This document shows positions 13,003-20,147 of a stretch of DNA of 22,917 nucleotides, piece by piece (within the stretch, counting starts at the first letter, position 1; each line of letters opens with the position of its first letter). Source of the DNA: VMGX01 sp041658885 (GTDB lineage Bacteria > Patescibacteriota > Minisyncoccia > Phycocordibacterales > 21-14-all-36-13); the NCBI GenBank assembly GCA_041658885.1, contig JBAZZJ010000008.1, positions 1-22,917 on the forward strand, read 5' to 3'. Both the position numbers and the translations under genes were made by a program. The notes below the pieces were generated by a model that did not search any database, was not told the origin of the DNA, and worked only from the letters and a program-made list of their open reading frames with translations.

Positions 13003-13067
13003 TTTACCCTGTGAAATATGATGCTTTGGCATCATAAAACCTAAAGGTTTTTATTTCACGGGGTAAA
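13003..13067. repeat. Dispersed palindromic element overlapping the xth 3' end
   Basis: TTTACCCTGTGAAAT and ATTTCACGGGGTAAA flank two hairpins (ATGATGC/GCATCAT and AACC/GGTT). The right arm encodes the last residues YPVK and stop of the minus-strand xth gene. Confidence 0.75.
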
Positions 13068-13827
13068 AATCAATAGATATTGGACAATGATCCGAGCCAT
13101 ATATTTCGCTTAAAATATGACTATTTTTGATGTTTTTTATTGAGCCGTCATTTACAAAAAAATAATCAATTCTCCATCCAACATTTCTATCTCTAGCAAA
13201 AGTAAACTGGTCCCAGTATGTATAAACATCTTTTTTATCTGGATAAAAATATCTGAAAACATCAACAAAATTATTTTTTATAACTTTATCTACCCACGCT
13301 CTTTCAATTGGTAAAAATCCGATATGATTTTGATTTTCTTTTGGACGTGCGATATCCATTTCTTTGTGAGCAACATTTATATCTCCACAAAAAATTATAT
13401 TTTTATATTTCTTTTTTAACTCGACTATTTTTTTCAAAAATAATTCATAAAATTCTAATTTAAAATTCAAGTCTGCGGTTTTACTTCCTCCGTTTGGAAT
13501 ATAAACATTTATTAAAACAAAGTTTTTGAAAAAAAGTGTTTGCATTCTTCCTTGTTCATCAAATTTTTTAACACCAATTCCATCAATTATTTTTTCTGGT
13601 CTTATTTTCGTATAAACAGCAACTCCGCTATATCCTTTTTTAACAAATGACGGAAAAAAATAAGAAAAATAATTTTCTGGCTCGCGAATTTCGTCTGGTA
13701 TTTGGTGTGGATCAGCCTTAACCTCCTGCAAACATAAAATATCAGGATTTAAATCAAAAACCCCCTTAACGTGTCCACCTCTGTGAGCAGACCTTATTCC
13801 ATTTATATTCCAAGATATAATTTTCAT
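13051..13827 (-). CDS. xth: Exodeoxyribonuclease III / AP endonuclease
   Basis: This enzyme cleaves DNA at abasic sites and degrades 3' ends in base-excision repair. The 258 residues match the family length. Visible catalytic motifs are N7 in ISWNINGIR, E35 in CLQEVKAD, the FCGDINVAHKEMDIARP loop, RNVGWRIDYFFV, and D246-H247 in SDHCPISID. Members of this group can be Xth- or ExoA-like; the assignment to the subfamily is less certain than the activity. The start lies next to a palindromic element, with no Shine-Dalgarno, and the last codons lie in another copy of that element. Confidence 0.94.
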   Translation of the reverse strand: MKIISWNINGIRSAHRGGHVKGVFDLNPDILCLQEVKADPHQIPDEIREPENYFSYFFPSFVKKGYSGVAVYTKIRPEKIIDGIGVKKFDEQGRMQTLFFKNFVLINVYIPNGGSKTADLNFKLEFYELFLKKIVELKKKYKNIIFCGDINVAHKEMDIARPKENQNHIGFLPIERAWVDKVIKNNFVDVFRYFYPDKKDVYTYWDQFTFARDRNVGWRIDYFFVNDGSIKNIKNSHILSEIYGSDHCPISIDFYPVK

Positions 13828-13838
13828 GTTTTTACTTG

Positions 13839-13949
13839 CCCTGTTAGAAGTTTAATATTAGACGTGATTTAAAAATAAAGAAAGCCGTTAGGCGAATTCT
13901 CTTTCTTTAGCTATTTAAAATTTCTGATCCCAATGAACTTCTAATAGGG
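13839..13949. repeat. Dispersed palindromic element, long form
   Basis: CCCTGTTAGAAGTT and AACTTCTAATAGGG are the ends. The interior pairs TTTAAA-ATAAAGAAAG with CTTTCTTTAGCTATTTAAA around GCCGTTAGGCGAATTC, the core shared with 1966-2076. It occupies the xth-xer intergenic gap and is followed by TGATTTAG tandem units (about 13973-14003). Confidence 0.75.
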
Positions 13950-13985
13950 TTGTTTTCTGATTTCATGTTTTGGTGATTTAGTGAT

Positions 13986-14927
13986 TTAGTGATTTAGTGA
14001 TTTCTTGTTATGAAAATTTTTATGAATATCTTTTAAGTGTTTATCCGTAACGTGTGTATAAATTTGAGTTGTGGATATGTTTGAATGACCTAAAAGCGCT
14101 TGAACCGAACGAATATCTGCTCCGTTTTGCAAAAGGTCTGTCGCAAAAGAATGGCGAATAACGTGCGGGGTAACCTTTTTTGATATTCCTGCCTTGATTG
14201 CATATTTTTTTATTATTCTTTCTATTGAGCGTGGTGTGAGGCGGTTTGATTCTTTATCTGCATCTTTGCTTGATGGGGAAATTTGAATAAATAGTGCATC
14301 ATCCATATCCGTTCTTTTATTTAAATATTCTTTTATTACAGATTTTGCTTTTTCCGATACAAAAACCACTCTAATTTTATCTCCCTTTCCTCTCACAGCA
14401 AATTCTCCTTTATTTAAGTCTACATCTCTCTGCAAAGAGCATAATTCTGAGACACGAAGGCCTGTAGAAAATAAAAGCTCTAGAATAGCTCTATCTCTAA
14501 GATTTTTTAAATCATTTCCGTCAGGTGATTCTAACAATCTTTGCAGTTCTTCGTTTGTGATTATATCTATTGATCTTTCGGGTGTTTTTGCGAGTTCTAT
14601 TCTTTCTGGTGGAAGTGATTCTATTTGTTTTCTTGCCAAATATTTTAAAAATCCACGAAGAGCTATTAAATAATAATTCTGCGTTCTTTTTTTAAGCGTT
14701 TCCTTTATGCCACCAACATTTGTTCCTGAGTTTTGTCTATTTAACCAAAGTCTGTAATCTTTTATTACGTCATCTGTTATACCCTTAACAAACTTTATAT
14801 TTGAAAATTCAATAAAGCGGGATAAATATCTGTCATAATTATTTATCGTTTTTAAATTTCTTCCTTTTTCAATCTCCAAATATTCAAGAAATTCTCTTTT
14901 TAATTTTATAACTTCGTTTTCTGACAT
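13986..14927 (-). CDS. XerC/XerD-type tyrosine recombinase
   Basis: From ATG 14927 this is 313 residues, normal for Xer proteins (about 295-315). The N-terminal SAM-like core-binding domain (about 1-110) is followed by the catalytic domain with all six residues: R158 (FSTGLRVSEL), K181 (RGKGDK), H255 and R258 (TPHVIRHSF), H281 (LLGHSNIS) and Y290 (TTQIYTHV). It probably resolves chromosome dimers. As the only such enzyme visible it might also act at the tRNA-end repeats, which is speculative. TATAAT (14934-14939) ends six bases before the ATG, placing transcription start at the start codon, so the mRNA is probably leaderless. An upstream in-frame ATG at 14981 would lie before this promoter. 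Confidence 0.95.
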   Translation of the reverse strand: MSENEVIKLKREFLEYLEIEKGRNLKTINNYDRYLSRFIEFSNIKFVKGITDDVIKDYRLWLNRQNSGTNVGGIKETLKKRTQNYYLIALRGFLKYLARKQIESLPPERIELAKTPERSIDIITNEELQRLLESPDGNDLKNLRDRAILELLFSTGLRVSELCSLQRDVDLNKGEFAVRGKGDKIRVVFVSEKAKSVIKEYLNKRTDMDDALFIQISPSSKDADKESNRLTPRSIERIIKKYAIKAGISKKVTPHVIRHSFATDLLQNGADIRSVQALLGHSNISTTQIYTHVTDKHLKDIHKNFHNKKSLNH

Positions 14928-14933
14928 ACTTAT

Positions 14934-14939
14934 ATTATA
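14934..14939 (-). promoter_or_regulatory. Leaderless promoter of the xer gene
   Basis: A consensus TATAAT is followed by six bases and then ATG. The -35 position holds TTTTAA, a weak match. Confidence 0.65.
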
Positions 14940-15009
14940 GAATAAAAGTTTACTCTTTAAAAGATTTTGCGACACTAACACAGAACGACACGAGTGTGGG
15001 GTATTAAAA

Positions 15010-15034
15010 AAACCCGCACTTTAGATGCGGGTTT
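15010..15034 (-). terminator. Terminator of the 15040-15312 gene
   Basis: AAACCCGCA and TGCGGGTTT form a 9-bp stem with a seven-base loop. On the minus strand TTTT follows the stem. Confidence 0.85.
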
Positions 15035-15039
15035 AGATA

Positions 15040-15312
15040 TTAATGAAACAAATCTTTCAATTCATTGTGTTTTGTTCTGTAATCAATATGAATAAAAACA
15101 GAAACAAAAAACATTGCAACAAATATAAGTATTGGGACAAATATCGCTTGATAAATTCCATCCGACATACCAATGGCATTAACAATAATTTGAATAAATG
15201 TGAGACAAATCGTGCAACACCCTGTTAAGAAAACTATTTTGAGTGTTCCAATTGCTAATATTTGGCGATAAATAGAATTCATAAATACTGTTATGGGTTT
15301 ATAAAGTTTCAT
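15040..15312 (-). CDS. Small two-helix membrane protein
   Basis: From ATG 15312 the product is 90 residues. Two hydrophobic stretches are clear: about residues 21-45 (KIVFLTGCCTICLTFIQIIV) and about 52-73 (IYQAIFVPILIFVAMFFVSVF). A basic N-terminus and a charged tail (DYRTKHNELKDLFH) follow the usual pattern for an inner-membrane hairpin. The start is fixed by GGAGG six bases upstream. Own terminator. Function unknown; it belongs to the SD-led orphan genes. Confidence 0.7.
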   Translation of the reverse strand: MKLYKPITVFMNSIYRQILAIGTLKIVFLTGCCTICLTFIQIIVNAIGMSDGIYQAIFVPILIFVAMFFVSVFIHIDYRTKHNELKDLFH

Positions 15313-15382
15313 TTTATTCCTCCAAAGATAATTGTTAAAGCGAACATGTTTTCTAAACAAAGAATACCACGGGTCACAAAAT

Positions 15383-15410
15383 TTGCAAAATTCTCATTTT
15401 ATGCTATTCT
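15383..15410 (+). promoter_or_regulatory. Leaderless promoter of rpsO
   Basis: TTGCAA (15383-15388), 16-base spacer, TATTCT (15405-15410) with an upstream TGC giving an extended -10. Seven bases separate it from ATG, so the transcript starts at or next to the codon. Confidence 0.6.
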
Positions 15411-15417
15411 TTTTGAT

Positions 15418-15690
15418 ATGTTAACAAAAAGAAAGAAGCAAAAAGCAATAAGCGAGGCAAAGATTAGTGAAAAGGACACTGGCTCTACTGGTGTTCAGAT
15501 TTCATTACTTAGCAAGAAAATAGACGAACTTGCAAAACATTTAAAGAAACACCAAAAAGACAACAGCTCTAGAAAAGGGCTTCTTCAGATGGTTGCCGAC
15601 AGAAGAAAATTGGTAAAATATTTACAGGCAAAAGACGTTAAAAAATACAACGCATTAGCTAAAAAATTAGACTTAAAATTAGCAAAATAA
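15418..15690 (+). CDS. rpsO: Small-subunit ribosomal protein S15
   Basis: Ninety residues, normal for S15, which binds the central domain of 16S rRNA early in 30S assembly. The conserved stretch DTGSTGVQISLLSKKI is present, followed by LAKHLKKHQKDNSSRKGLLQMVADRRKLVKYL and the C-terminal helix. The frame is open farther upstream, but S15 homology begins at MLTKRKKQ and the promoter ends seven bases before this ATG. No Shine-Dalgarno. A hairpin terminator follows, so it is monocistronic. In many bacteria rpsO lies next to pnp; here 2.2 kb and several genes separate them. Confidence 0.97.
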   Translation: MLTKRKKQKAISEAKISEKDTGSTGVQISLLSKKIDELAKHLKKHQKDNSSRKGLLQMVADRRKLVKYLQAKDVKKYNALAKKLDLKLAK

Positions 15691-15775
15691 ATGAAAAATG
15701 CCCCTAAGGGTATTTTTCATCCATAATTATTTTGTGTTTTTTTAAAAACTCCTCTAAACAGGGAGAATTTTTATT
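15691..15775 (+). terminator. Tandem hairpins after rpsO
   Basis: ATGAAAAAT/ATTTTTCAT with inner CCC/GGG (15691-15720) is followed by a second stem CTCC/GGGAG (about 15748-15765) and ATTTTTATTT. The next 140 bases are almost pure A and T. Confidence 0.75.
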
Positions 15776-15912
15776 TAGGTTTTTTAATGTTATTATTATT
15801 AAGGTCGCATTATTTTTATATTAATAATTTTTATATTTTTATATTTAAATTTCTTTTTTTATATTTAAATTTTCATTAGAAATTAGAAATTTGATATTAG
15901 AAATTTTATTTT

Positions 15913-16452
15913 ATGTCCGTCATTAAACACAAAGAACAAAGAGTCGGGGTTTACATAGATACACAAAACATTTATCACAGCGCAAAAAATCTTTATCAAT
16001 CAAAAGTAAATTTTGCTGAGATTCTTAAAAAAGCTGTCGCCGGTAGAATTTTGGTTAGAGCAATAGCATATGTAATTAAAACAGAATCTGGCGAAGAAAA
16101 GGGGTTTTTTGAAGCATTAGAAAAAATTGGGATTGAAACAAAGGTAAAAGATTTACAAATTTTTGCAGGCGGTGCTAAAAAGGCTGATTGGGACGTCGGG
16201 ATTGCAATAGACGCATTGGCACACGCACCAAGGTTAGACGCGGTTGTTTTGGTAACAGGAGACGGCGACTTTGTTCCGTTGGTTCAATATTTAAAAATAC
16301 ATGCTGGATGTCAGGTTGAGGCAATCTCGTTTGGAAAATCAACTTCTGCAAAACTAAAAGAAACTGTTGATGATTTTACAGATATGGACGAAGACCCATC
16401 AAAGTATTTGATAGGCCGTGGCAAAATCGCGGGACTTATAAAAAGGAGGTAG
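15913..16452 (+). CDS. NYN-domain (LabA/DUF88-like) putative RNase
   Basis: This 179-residue protein has the PIN-like NYN fold. Conserved acidic residues are visible: D16 and N19 in VYIDTQNIYH, D94 in DWDVGIAIDAL with D100, and D117/D119 in VTGDGDFVPLV. This set is typical of metal-dependent RNA cleavage in the NYN family; the target is unknown. The C-terminal tail (KETVDDFTDMDEDPSKYLIGRGKIAGLIKRR) is duplicated downstream at 17086-17232. No Shine-Dalgarno precedes ATG; the upstream region is A/T-only with repeated TTAGAAATT words. Confidence 0.9.
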   Translation: MSVIKHKEQRVGVYIDTQNIYHSAKNLYQSKVNFAEILKKAVAGRILVRAIAYVIKTESGEEKGFFEALEKIGIETKVKDLQIFAGGAKKADWDVGIAIDALAHAPRLDAVVLVTGDGDFVPLVQYLKIHAGCQVEAISFGKSTSAKLKETVDDFTDMDEDPSKYLIGRGKIAGLIKRR

Positions 16453-16555
16453 GTTTATAAAATTAGAAAATTAATAAAATACAAAATCCGAGGGCTAAAA
16501 AATTTAAAGGTCGTGATGATTTATAAAAACATTTTTATAATTTAGTTTTAAAAAG

Positions 16556-16915
16556 ATGAATTATTACAAACTGGTTTTAAAAAAATATTCTGTTTTTGAT
16601 GGACGATCATCGAGAGCAGAATATTGGTATTTTGCGTTGTTTAATGCCATTGTAGCCGTTGTGCTCTGGATTATTAGTGCTTTAATTGGTGACGAAAAAG
16701 ATATTCTTGGTCTTTTGTATGGTTTGGCAGTGCTTATTCCTGGACTGGCTGTTGCAGTGAGAAGATTACACGACACTGGCAAAAGCGCGTGGATGTTGTT
16801 AATAAACTTAATTCCCTTTATTGGTTTCATTTGGTTTTTGGTTTTACTAATAAAAGATTCTGATCCGGGAGATAATAAATACGGACCAAATCCAAAACAA
16901 ACAACGGCAGTATAA
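16556..16915 (+). CDS. DUF805 family membrane protein
   Basis: The 119 residues follow the DUF805 pattern: N-terminal YYKLVLKKYSVFDGRSSRAEYWYF, hydrophobic helices at about 27-45, 51-67 and 79-98, the conserved VRRLHDTGKSAWMLL, and a DSDPGDNKYGPNP tail. The family is widespread and of unknown function. No Shine-Dalgarno; gap to the NYN gene is about 100 bases. A strong terminator follows. Confidence 0.95.
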   Translation: MNYYKLVLKKYSVFDGRSSRAEYWYFALFNAIVAVVLWIISALIGDEKDILGLLYGLAVLIPGLAVAVRRLHDTGKSAWMLLINLIPFIGFIWFLVLLIKDSDPGDNKYGPNPKQTTAV

Positions 16916-16932
16916 ATAAAAAATTTGCTAAT

Positions 16933-16968
16933 AAAAATCGGTGTTTAAATAAACATCGATTTTTGATT
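16933..16968 (+). terminator. Terminator after the DUF805 gene
   Basis: AAAAATCGGTGTTTA pairs with TAAACATCGATTTTT (one G-U pair), then GATTTT. Confidence 0.85.
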
Positions 16969-17085
16969 TTCTAACAGAATATAGTTTACAAAGAAGAATT
17001 CGGAGGTTTACAAAGAATTATATGTTGATATATAGTGTTACAATATGAAATTAAATAATAGCAAAATAATTGAAAAATTCATACC

Positions 17086-17232
17086 GGATGTCAGGTTGAA
17101 GTAATTTCATTTGGAAAATCAAGTTCTGCAAAACTAAAAGAAACTGTTGATGATTTTACAGATATGGACGAAGACCCGTCAAAACATTTGATAGGCCGTG
17201 GCAAAATCGCAGGATTGATAAAGAGAAAGTAG
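17086..17232 (+). pseudogene. Truncated second copy of the NYN gene 3' end
   Basis: These 49 codons match codons 132-180 of the NYN gene at 15913. The protein differs at only five places (A to V, T to S, Y to H, and two conservative changes or fewer by alignment), while several further changes are silent. A stop (17071-17073) lies in frame just upstream and no start exists. A 19-codon frame (17045-17104) runs across the break point in another frame. It is the remnant of a diverged paralogue cut at its 5' side. Confidence 0.85.
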
Positions 17233-17264
17233 ATTCAGAAAAATAAATTCCTCAATAATTTTTG

Positions 17265-17299
17265 AAAAACTTCGGTTAGTCTGAAAATCGGAGTTTTTT
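17265..17299 (+). terminator. Terminator after the NYN remnant
   Basis: AAAACTTCGGTT and AATCGGAGTTTT form an imperfect stem followed by TTG. Its persistence fits former transcription of the truncated paralogue. Confidence 0.6.
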
Positions 17300-17361
17300 G
17301 TCTTGTGTAAAAATATAACAACACCAAAAAGGGCTCTATTTGGCCATTTTTCTTATAACAC

Positions 17362-17391
17362 TTGACAAACAGAGCACCGATATGCTATAAT
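17362..17391 (+). promoter_or_regulatory. Near-consensus promoter for the 17473 gene
   Basis: TTGACA (17362-17367), 18-base spacer, TGC-TATAAT (17386-17391). This is the best sigma-70-type promoter in the window. Immediately downstream, CTGTATA...TATACAG (17408-17430) encloses the palindrome GTATACGTATAC (17416-17427), a plausible operator or leader hairpin. Confidence 0.85.
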
Positions 17392-17472
17392 ACATATAGA
17401 TTTACCCTGTATAAAGTATACGTATACAGTATAAAGTTTTCTAACAATTTAAAAACAACTAAGGAGAGCCTT

Positions 17473-17676
17473 ATGTTTACATCCATTTTAATTTTGTTCT
17501 TCTTTGCCATTCTTGCTACGGGCGGGGTTATGAATCAACTATCTGTAGCGGGAAAGACATTCGGAGGAAAAAGGAAAGAATTTGGTACATTTTTCCTTTT
17601 TCTTATTCTCAACAGCTGTCTAGTGTTCCCCTTCATCATGTCGGTGGTTGAATTTTTTAAGTATTATATATTCTAA
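17473..17676 (+). CDS. Small two-helix membrane protein
   Basis: From ATG 17473 the product is 67 residues with hydrophobic helices at about 2-20 (FTSILILFFFAILATGGV) and about 40-62 (FFLFLILNSCLVFPFIMSVV), joined by a short loop with basic residues (KTFGGKRKEF). The start is fixed by AAGGAG six bases upstream. Strong promoter and terminator make it a well-defined single gene, likely highly expressed. Function unknown. Confidence 0.75.
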   Translation: MFTSILILFFFAILATGGVMNQLSVAGKTFGGKRKEFGTFFLFLILNSCLVFPFIMSVVEFFKYYIF

Positions 17677-17686
17677 CCATCTCTAC

Positions 17687-17722
17687 ACCCCTGATCTTTT
17701 TCAGATCGGGGGTTTTGTTTTT
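17687..17722 (+). terminator. Terminator after the 17473 gene
   Basis: CCCCTGATCT and AGATCGGGGG pair (one G-U) around TTTTC, followed by TTTTGTTTTT. Confidence 0.9.
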
Positions 17723-17735
17723 AACTTAGTATCTA

Positions 17736-17897
17736 TTGGTTTTTCGATAAAATATGTTAGAATTTCAACATATTAGATAACCGACTTGGTTTTCAAATGC
17801 ATAGGTTTTGACTAAACGCGGATTTATCCCGCCATGGCGGGACAAGCGCAGATAACAAAGCTCAAGTCCTAACATTTGAAAGTCAGGTCTTAAGGGT
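17736..17897 (+). promoter_or_regulatory. pnp promoter and structured leader
   Basis: TTGGTT (17736-17741), 16-base spacer and TAGAAT (17758-17763) form the likely promoter. AATATGTT/AACATATT (17751-17774) is an inverted repeat over the -10. In the leader TTTCAAATG can pair with CATTTGAAA over about 80 bases, enclosing the GC hairpin TCCCGCC/GGCGGGA (about 17828-17843). pnp leaders in enterobacteria fold and mediate autoregulation; the same is possible here. Confidence 0.5.
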
Positions 17898-20015
17898 ATG
17901 AATAAAAAAGAATATTCATTAGAAATCGGCGGAAAAGTATTTAAAGCTGAATTCAGTGATTTAGCAGATCAAGCACATGGATCTGTAATTTTGAGAAGTG
18001 GAAATACTGCGGTTCTCGCAACTGCGGTAATGTCCGATAATGAAAAAGATGGCGATTTTTTTCCTTTGACAGTTGAGTACGAGGAAAAATTTTATGCTGC
18101 TGGGAAAATTCTCGGGAGTAGGTTTATGAGAAGAGAAGGAAGGCCTACTGACGAAGCTGTTTTGAGTGGACGAGTTGTTGATAGAACTATCAGACCACTT
18201 TTTGATGGAGAAATTAGAAACGAAGTTCAGGTTGTTATAACAGTTCTCTCAATTGGAGAAGACGACCCGGATGTTTTAGCTGTTAATGCGGCTTCTCTTG
18301 CTGTTGCGACATCAAACATTCCTTGGAACGGACCGGTTAGTGCGATTAGAATAGGAAGAAATAAAGAATCAAAAGATTTCATAATAAATCCTACTTACGT
18401 TGATAGAAAAAATGATATTTTTGAAATGGATTTACTTGCTTGTGGAAAAGATGGCGATATAAACATGATAGAAGTTGGCTCAAAAGAGGTTGGTGAAGAT
18501 AAAATAGTTGAGGCTCTTAAAAAAGCGAGTGGGGAAATTGAAAAAGTTCAGGAATGGCAGAAAAAAATTGTTAAGGAAATTGGAAAAGAAAAAAGAACTA
18601 TAAACAAAAAAACATTATTGCCAGAAACAATAAAATTATTTGAAGAAAAAATTTTGCCACAGATGGAAAAAGCTGTATTCAGTAAAACCGCTGGAAAAGA
18701 AAAAATAAACGGGTTAGCAAAAATCTGGGGAGAGATTATAAAAACAGAATTGCCTAATGAAAATTTTGGTTTGGCACTTGCGCACTATGAGGAAGAGGTT
18801 GATAAATTAGTTCACGAAGGAGCAATTAAAAAAGATGAAAGAGCTGACGGAAGAAAAATGGACGAGTTAAGACCTCTTTTTGCACAAGCAGGAGGGGTAT
18901 CGGAAACTCTACACGGCACAGGAATATTTTATAGAGGAGGAACACATGTTTTGTCAGTTTTAACTCTTGGAGGTCCTGACGACACTCAACTGCTTGATGG
19001 TATTGAATTAAACGAAAAGAAAAGATTTATGCATCACTATAATTTTCCTCCATTTTCAGTTGGTGAAACCGGCAGGCTCGGTGGAATGAATAGAAGAATG
19101 ATAGGACATGGGGCTCTTGCAGAAAAAGCGTTATCTGCAGTAATCCCACCCGTTGAAACCTTCCCTTATACAATTAGATTGGTGTCAGAAGCTTTTGCTT
19201 CAAATGGTTCAACTTCAATGGCATCAGTTTGTGGAAGCACAATCGCTCTTATGGATGGAGGAGTTCCTATAAAAGCTCCAGTCGCGGGAATCGCGATGGG
19301 TCTTATGGGTAAGAAAGATTCTTCTGGAAAATTAAAATATAAAGTTCTCACAGATATTCAAGGTCCAGAAGACCATCACGGAGATATGGACTTCAAGGTT
19401 GCTGGGACAAAAGATGGTGTAACGGCGGTTCAGATGGATATAAAAGTTGATGGAATTCCTGTTTCGGTTCTTGAAGAAGCGTTTGAAAAAGCGAAACAAG
19501 CGAGAATGAAAATTTTGGAAGTTATGACAAAGGAAATTTCATCTCCGAGATCAGATATATCAAAGTATGCTCCAAAAATTCTTACAATAAAAATTAAAGA
19601 AGACCAAATTGGAATGGTCATAGGTTCTGGAGGAAAGACGGTTAACGAAATTAGAGATATTACAGGTGCAGAAATTACAATAGAAGATGATGGTTTGGTT
19701 TATGTTACCGGAACGGGCGACAGCGCAGAAAAGGCGATAAAAATAATCGCTGAAATGACAAGAGAATACAAGGCCGGAGAAAAATTTAATGGCATAGTAA
19801 TTAAAATAATGGAATTCGGTGCGTTTGTTAGAATAGGACACAACACAGAAGGCCTTGTTCACATTTCCGAGATTGCTCCTTTCAGGGTAGAGAAGGTTTC
19901 AGATTATTTGAAGGAGGGCGACACCGTTCCTGTTACAATTAAAGAGATAGACGATAGAGAAAGAATAAGTTTGTCTATAAAACAAGCTGACCCAAATTTT
20001 GCTAAGAAGAAATAG
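17898..20015 (+). CDS. pnp: Polyribonucleotide nucleotidyltransferase (PNPase)
   Basis: This phosphorolytic 3'-5' exoribonuclease forms a trimer and degrades mRNA. The 705 residues contain the first RNase PH domain (about 10-215, with the FMRREGRPT signature), the helical linker, the catalytic second RNase PH domain (about 310-540, with DIQGPEDHHGDMDFKVAGT carrying active-site acids), a KH domain with IGSGGKTVNEIRDITGA (about 555-610) and an S1 domain with EFGAFVRIGHNTEGLVHISEI (about 625-695). Length is normal. AAGGG is only one base from the ATG, too close to be a good Shine-Dalgarno. The long folded leader suggests post-transcriptional control. Separated from rpsO, its usual neighbour. Confidence 0.98.
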   Translation: MNKKEYSLEIGGKVFKAEFSDLADQAHGSVILRSGNTAVLATAVMSDNEKDGDFFPLTVEYEEKFYAAGKILGSRFMRREGRPTDEAVLSGRVVDRTIRPLFDGEIRNEVQVVITVLSIGEDDPDVLAVNAASLAVATSNIPWNGPVSAIRIGRNKESKDFIINPTYVDRKNDIFEMDLLACGKDGDINMIEVGSKEVGEDKIVEALKKASGEIEKVQEWQKKIVKEIGKEKRTINKKTLLPETIKLFEEKILPQMEKAVFSKTAGKEKINGLAKIWGEIIKTELPNENFGLALAHYEEEVDKLVHEGAIKKDERADGRKMDELRPLFAQAGGVSETLHGTGIFYRGGTHVLSVLTLGGPDDTQLLDGIELNEKKRFMHHYNFPPFSVGETGRLGGMNRRMIGHGALAEKALSAVIPPVETFPYTIRLVSEAFASNGSTSMASVCGSTIALMDGGVPIKAPVAGIAMGLMGKKDSSGKLKYKVLTDIQGPEDHHGDMDFKVAGTKDGVTAVQMDIKVDGIPVSVLEEAFEKAKQARMKILEVMTKEISSPRSDISKYAPKILTIKIKEDQIGMVIGSGGKTVNEIRDITGAEITIEDDGLVYVTGTGDSAEKAIKIIAEMTREYKAGEKFNGIVIKIMEFGAFVRIGHNTEGLVHISEIAPFRVEKVSDYLKEGDTVPVTIKEIDDRERISLSIKQADPNFAKKK

Positions 20016-20060
20016 ACGCGGACTTATGCGGACTGAACGCAGACTAAAAATGCGGAAAAT
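20016..20060 (+). repeat. CGGACT-type tandem repeat, copy 1
   Basis: Units such as ACGCGGACT, ATGCGGACT and ACGCAGACTAAAAATGCGG run directly from the pnp stop codon. A related array follows the next gene at 21142-21183. Confidence 0.65.
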
Positions 20061-20086
20061 ACGAAATCATGCCTGAGGAAAATTCA

Positions 20087-20134
20087 CCCTGTTAAATCCT
20101 GCTCGCAGATCCGCCTTCGGCGGAATTTAACAGG
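20087..20134. repeat. Dispersed palindromic element between duplicated gene starts
   Basis: CCCTGTTAAAT and ATTTAACAGGG form a perfect 11-bp terminal inverted repeat around the TCCGCC/GGCGGA hairpin. Direct repeats AAATCATGCC-GA-GAAA (20064-20081 and 20143-20160, 16 of 18 identical) flank it and include ATG codons. Confidence 0.8.
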
Positions 20135-20147
20135 GCGAGCAAAAATC

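Noticed and set aside
13986..14927. Phage or integrative-element integrase
   Set aside because: Length, motifs and housekeeping neighbours fit a Xer protein better. A link to the tRNA-end modules remains speculation.
17898..17900. AAGGG as Shine-Dalgarno of pnp
   Set aside because: Only one base separates it from the ATG, too close for normal use.
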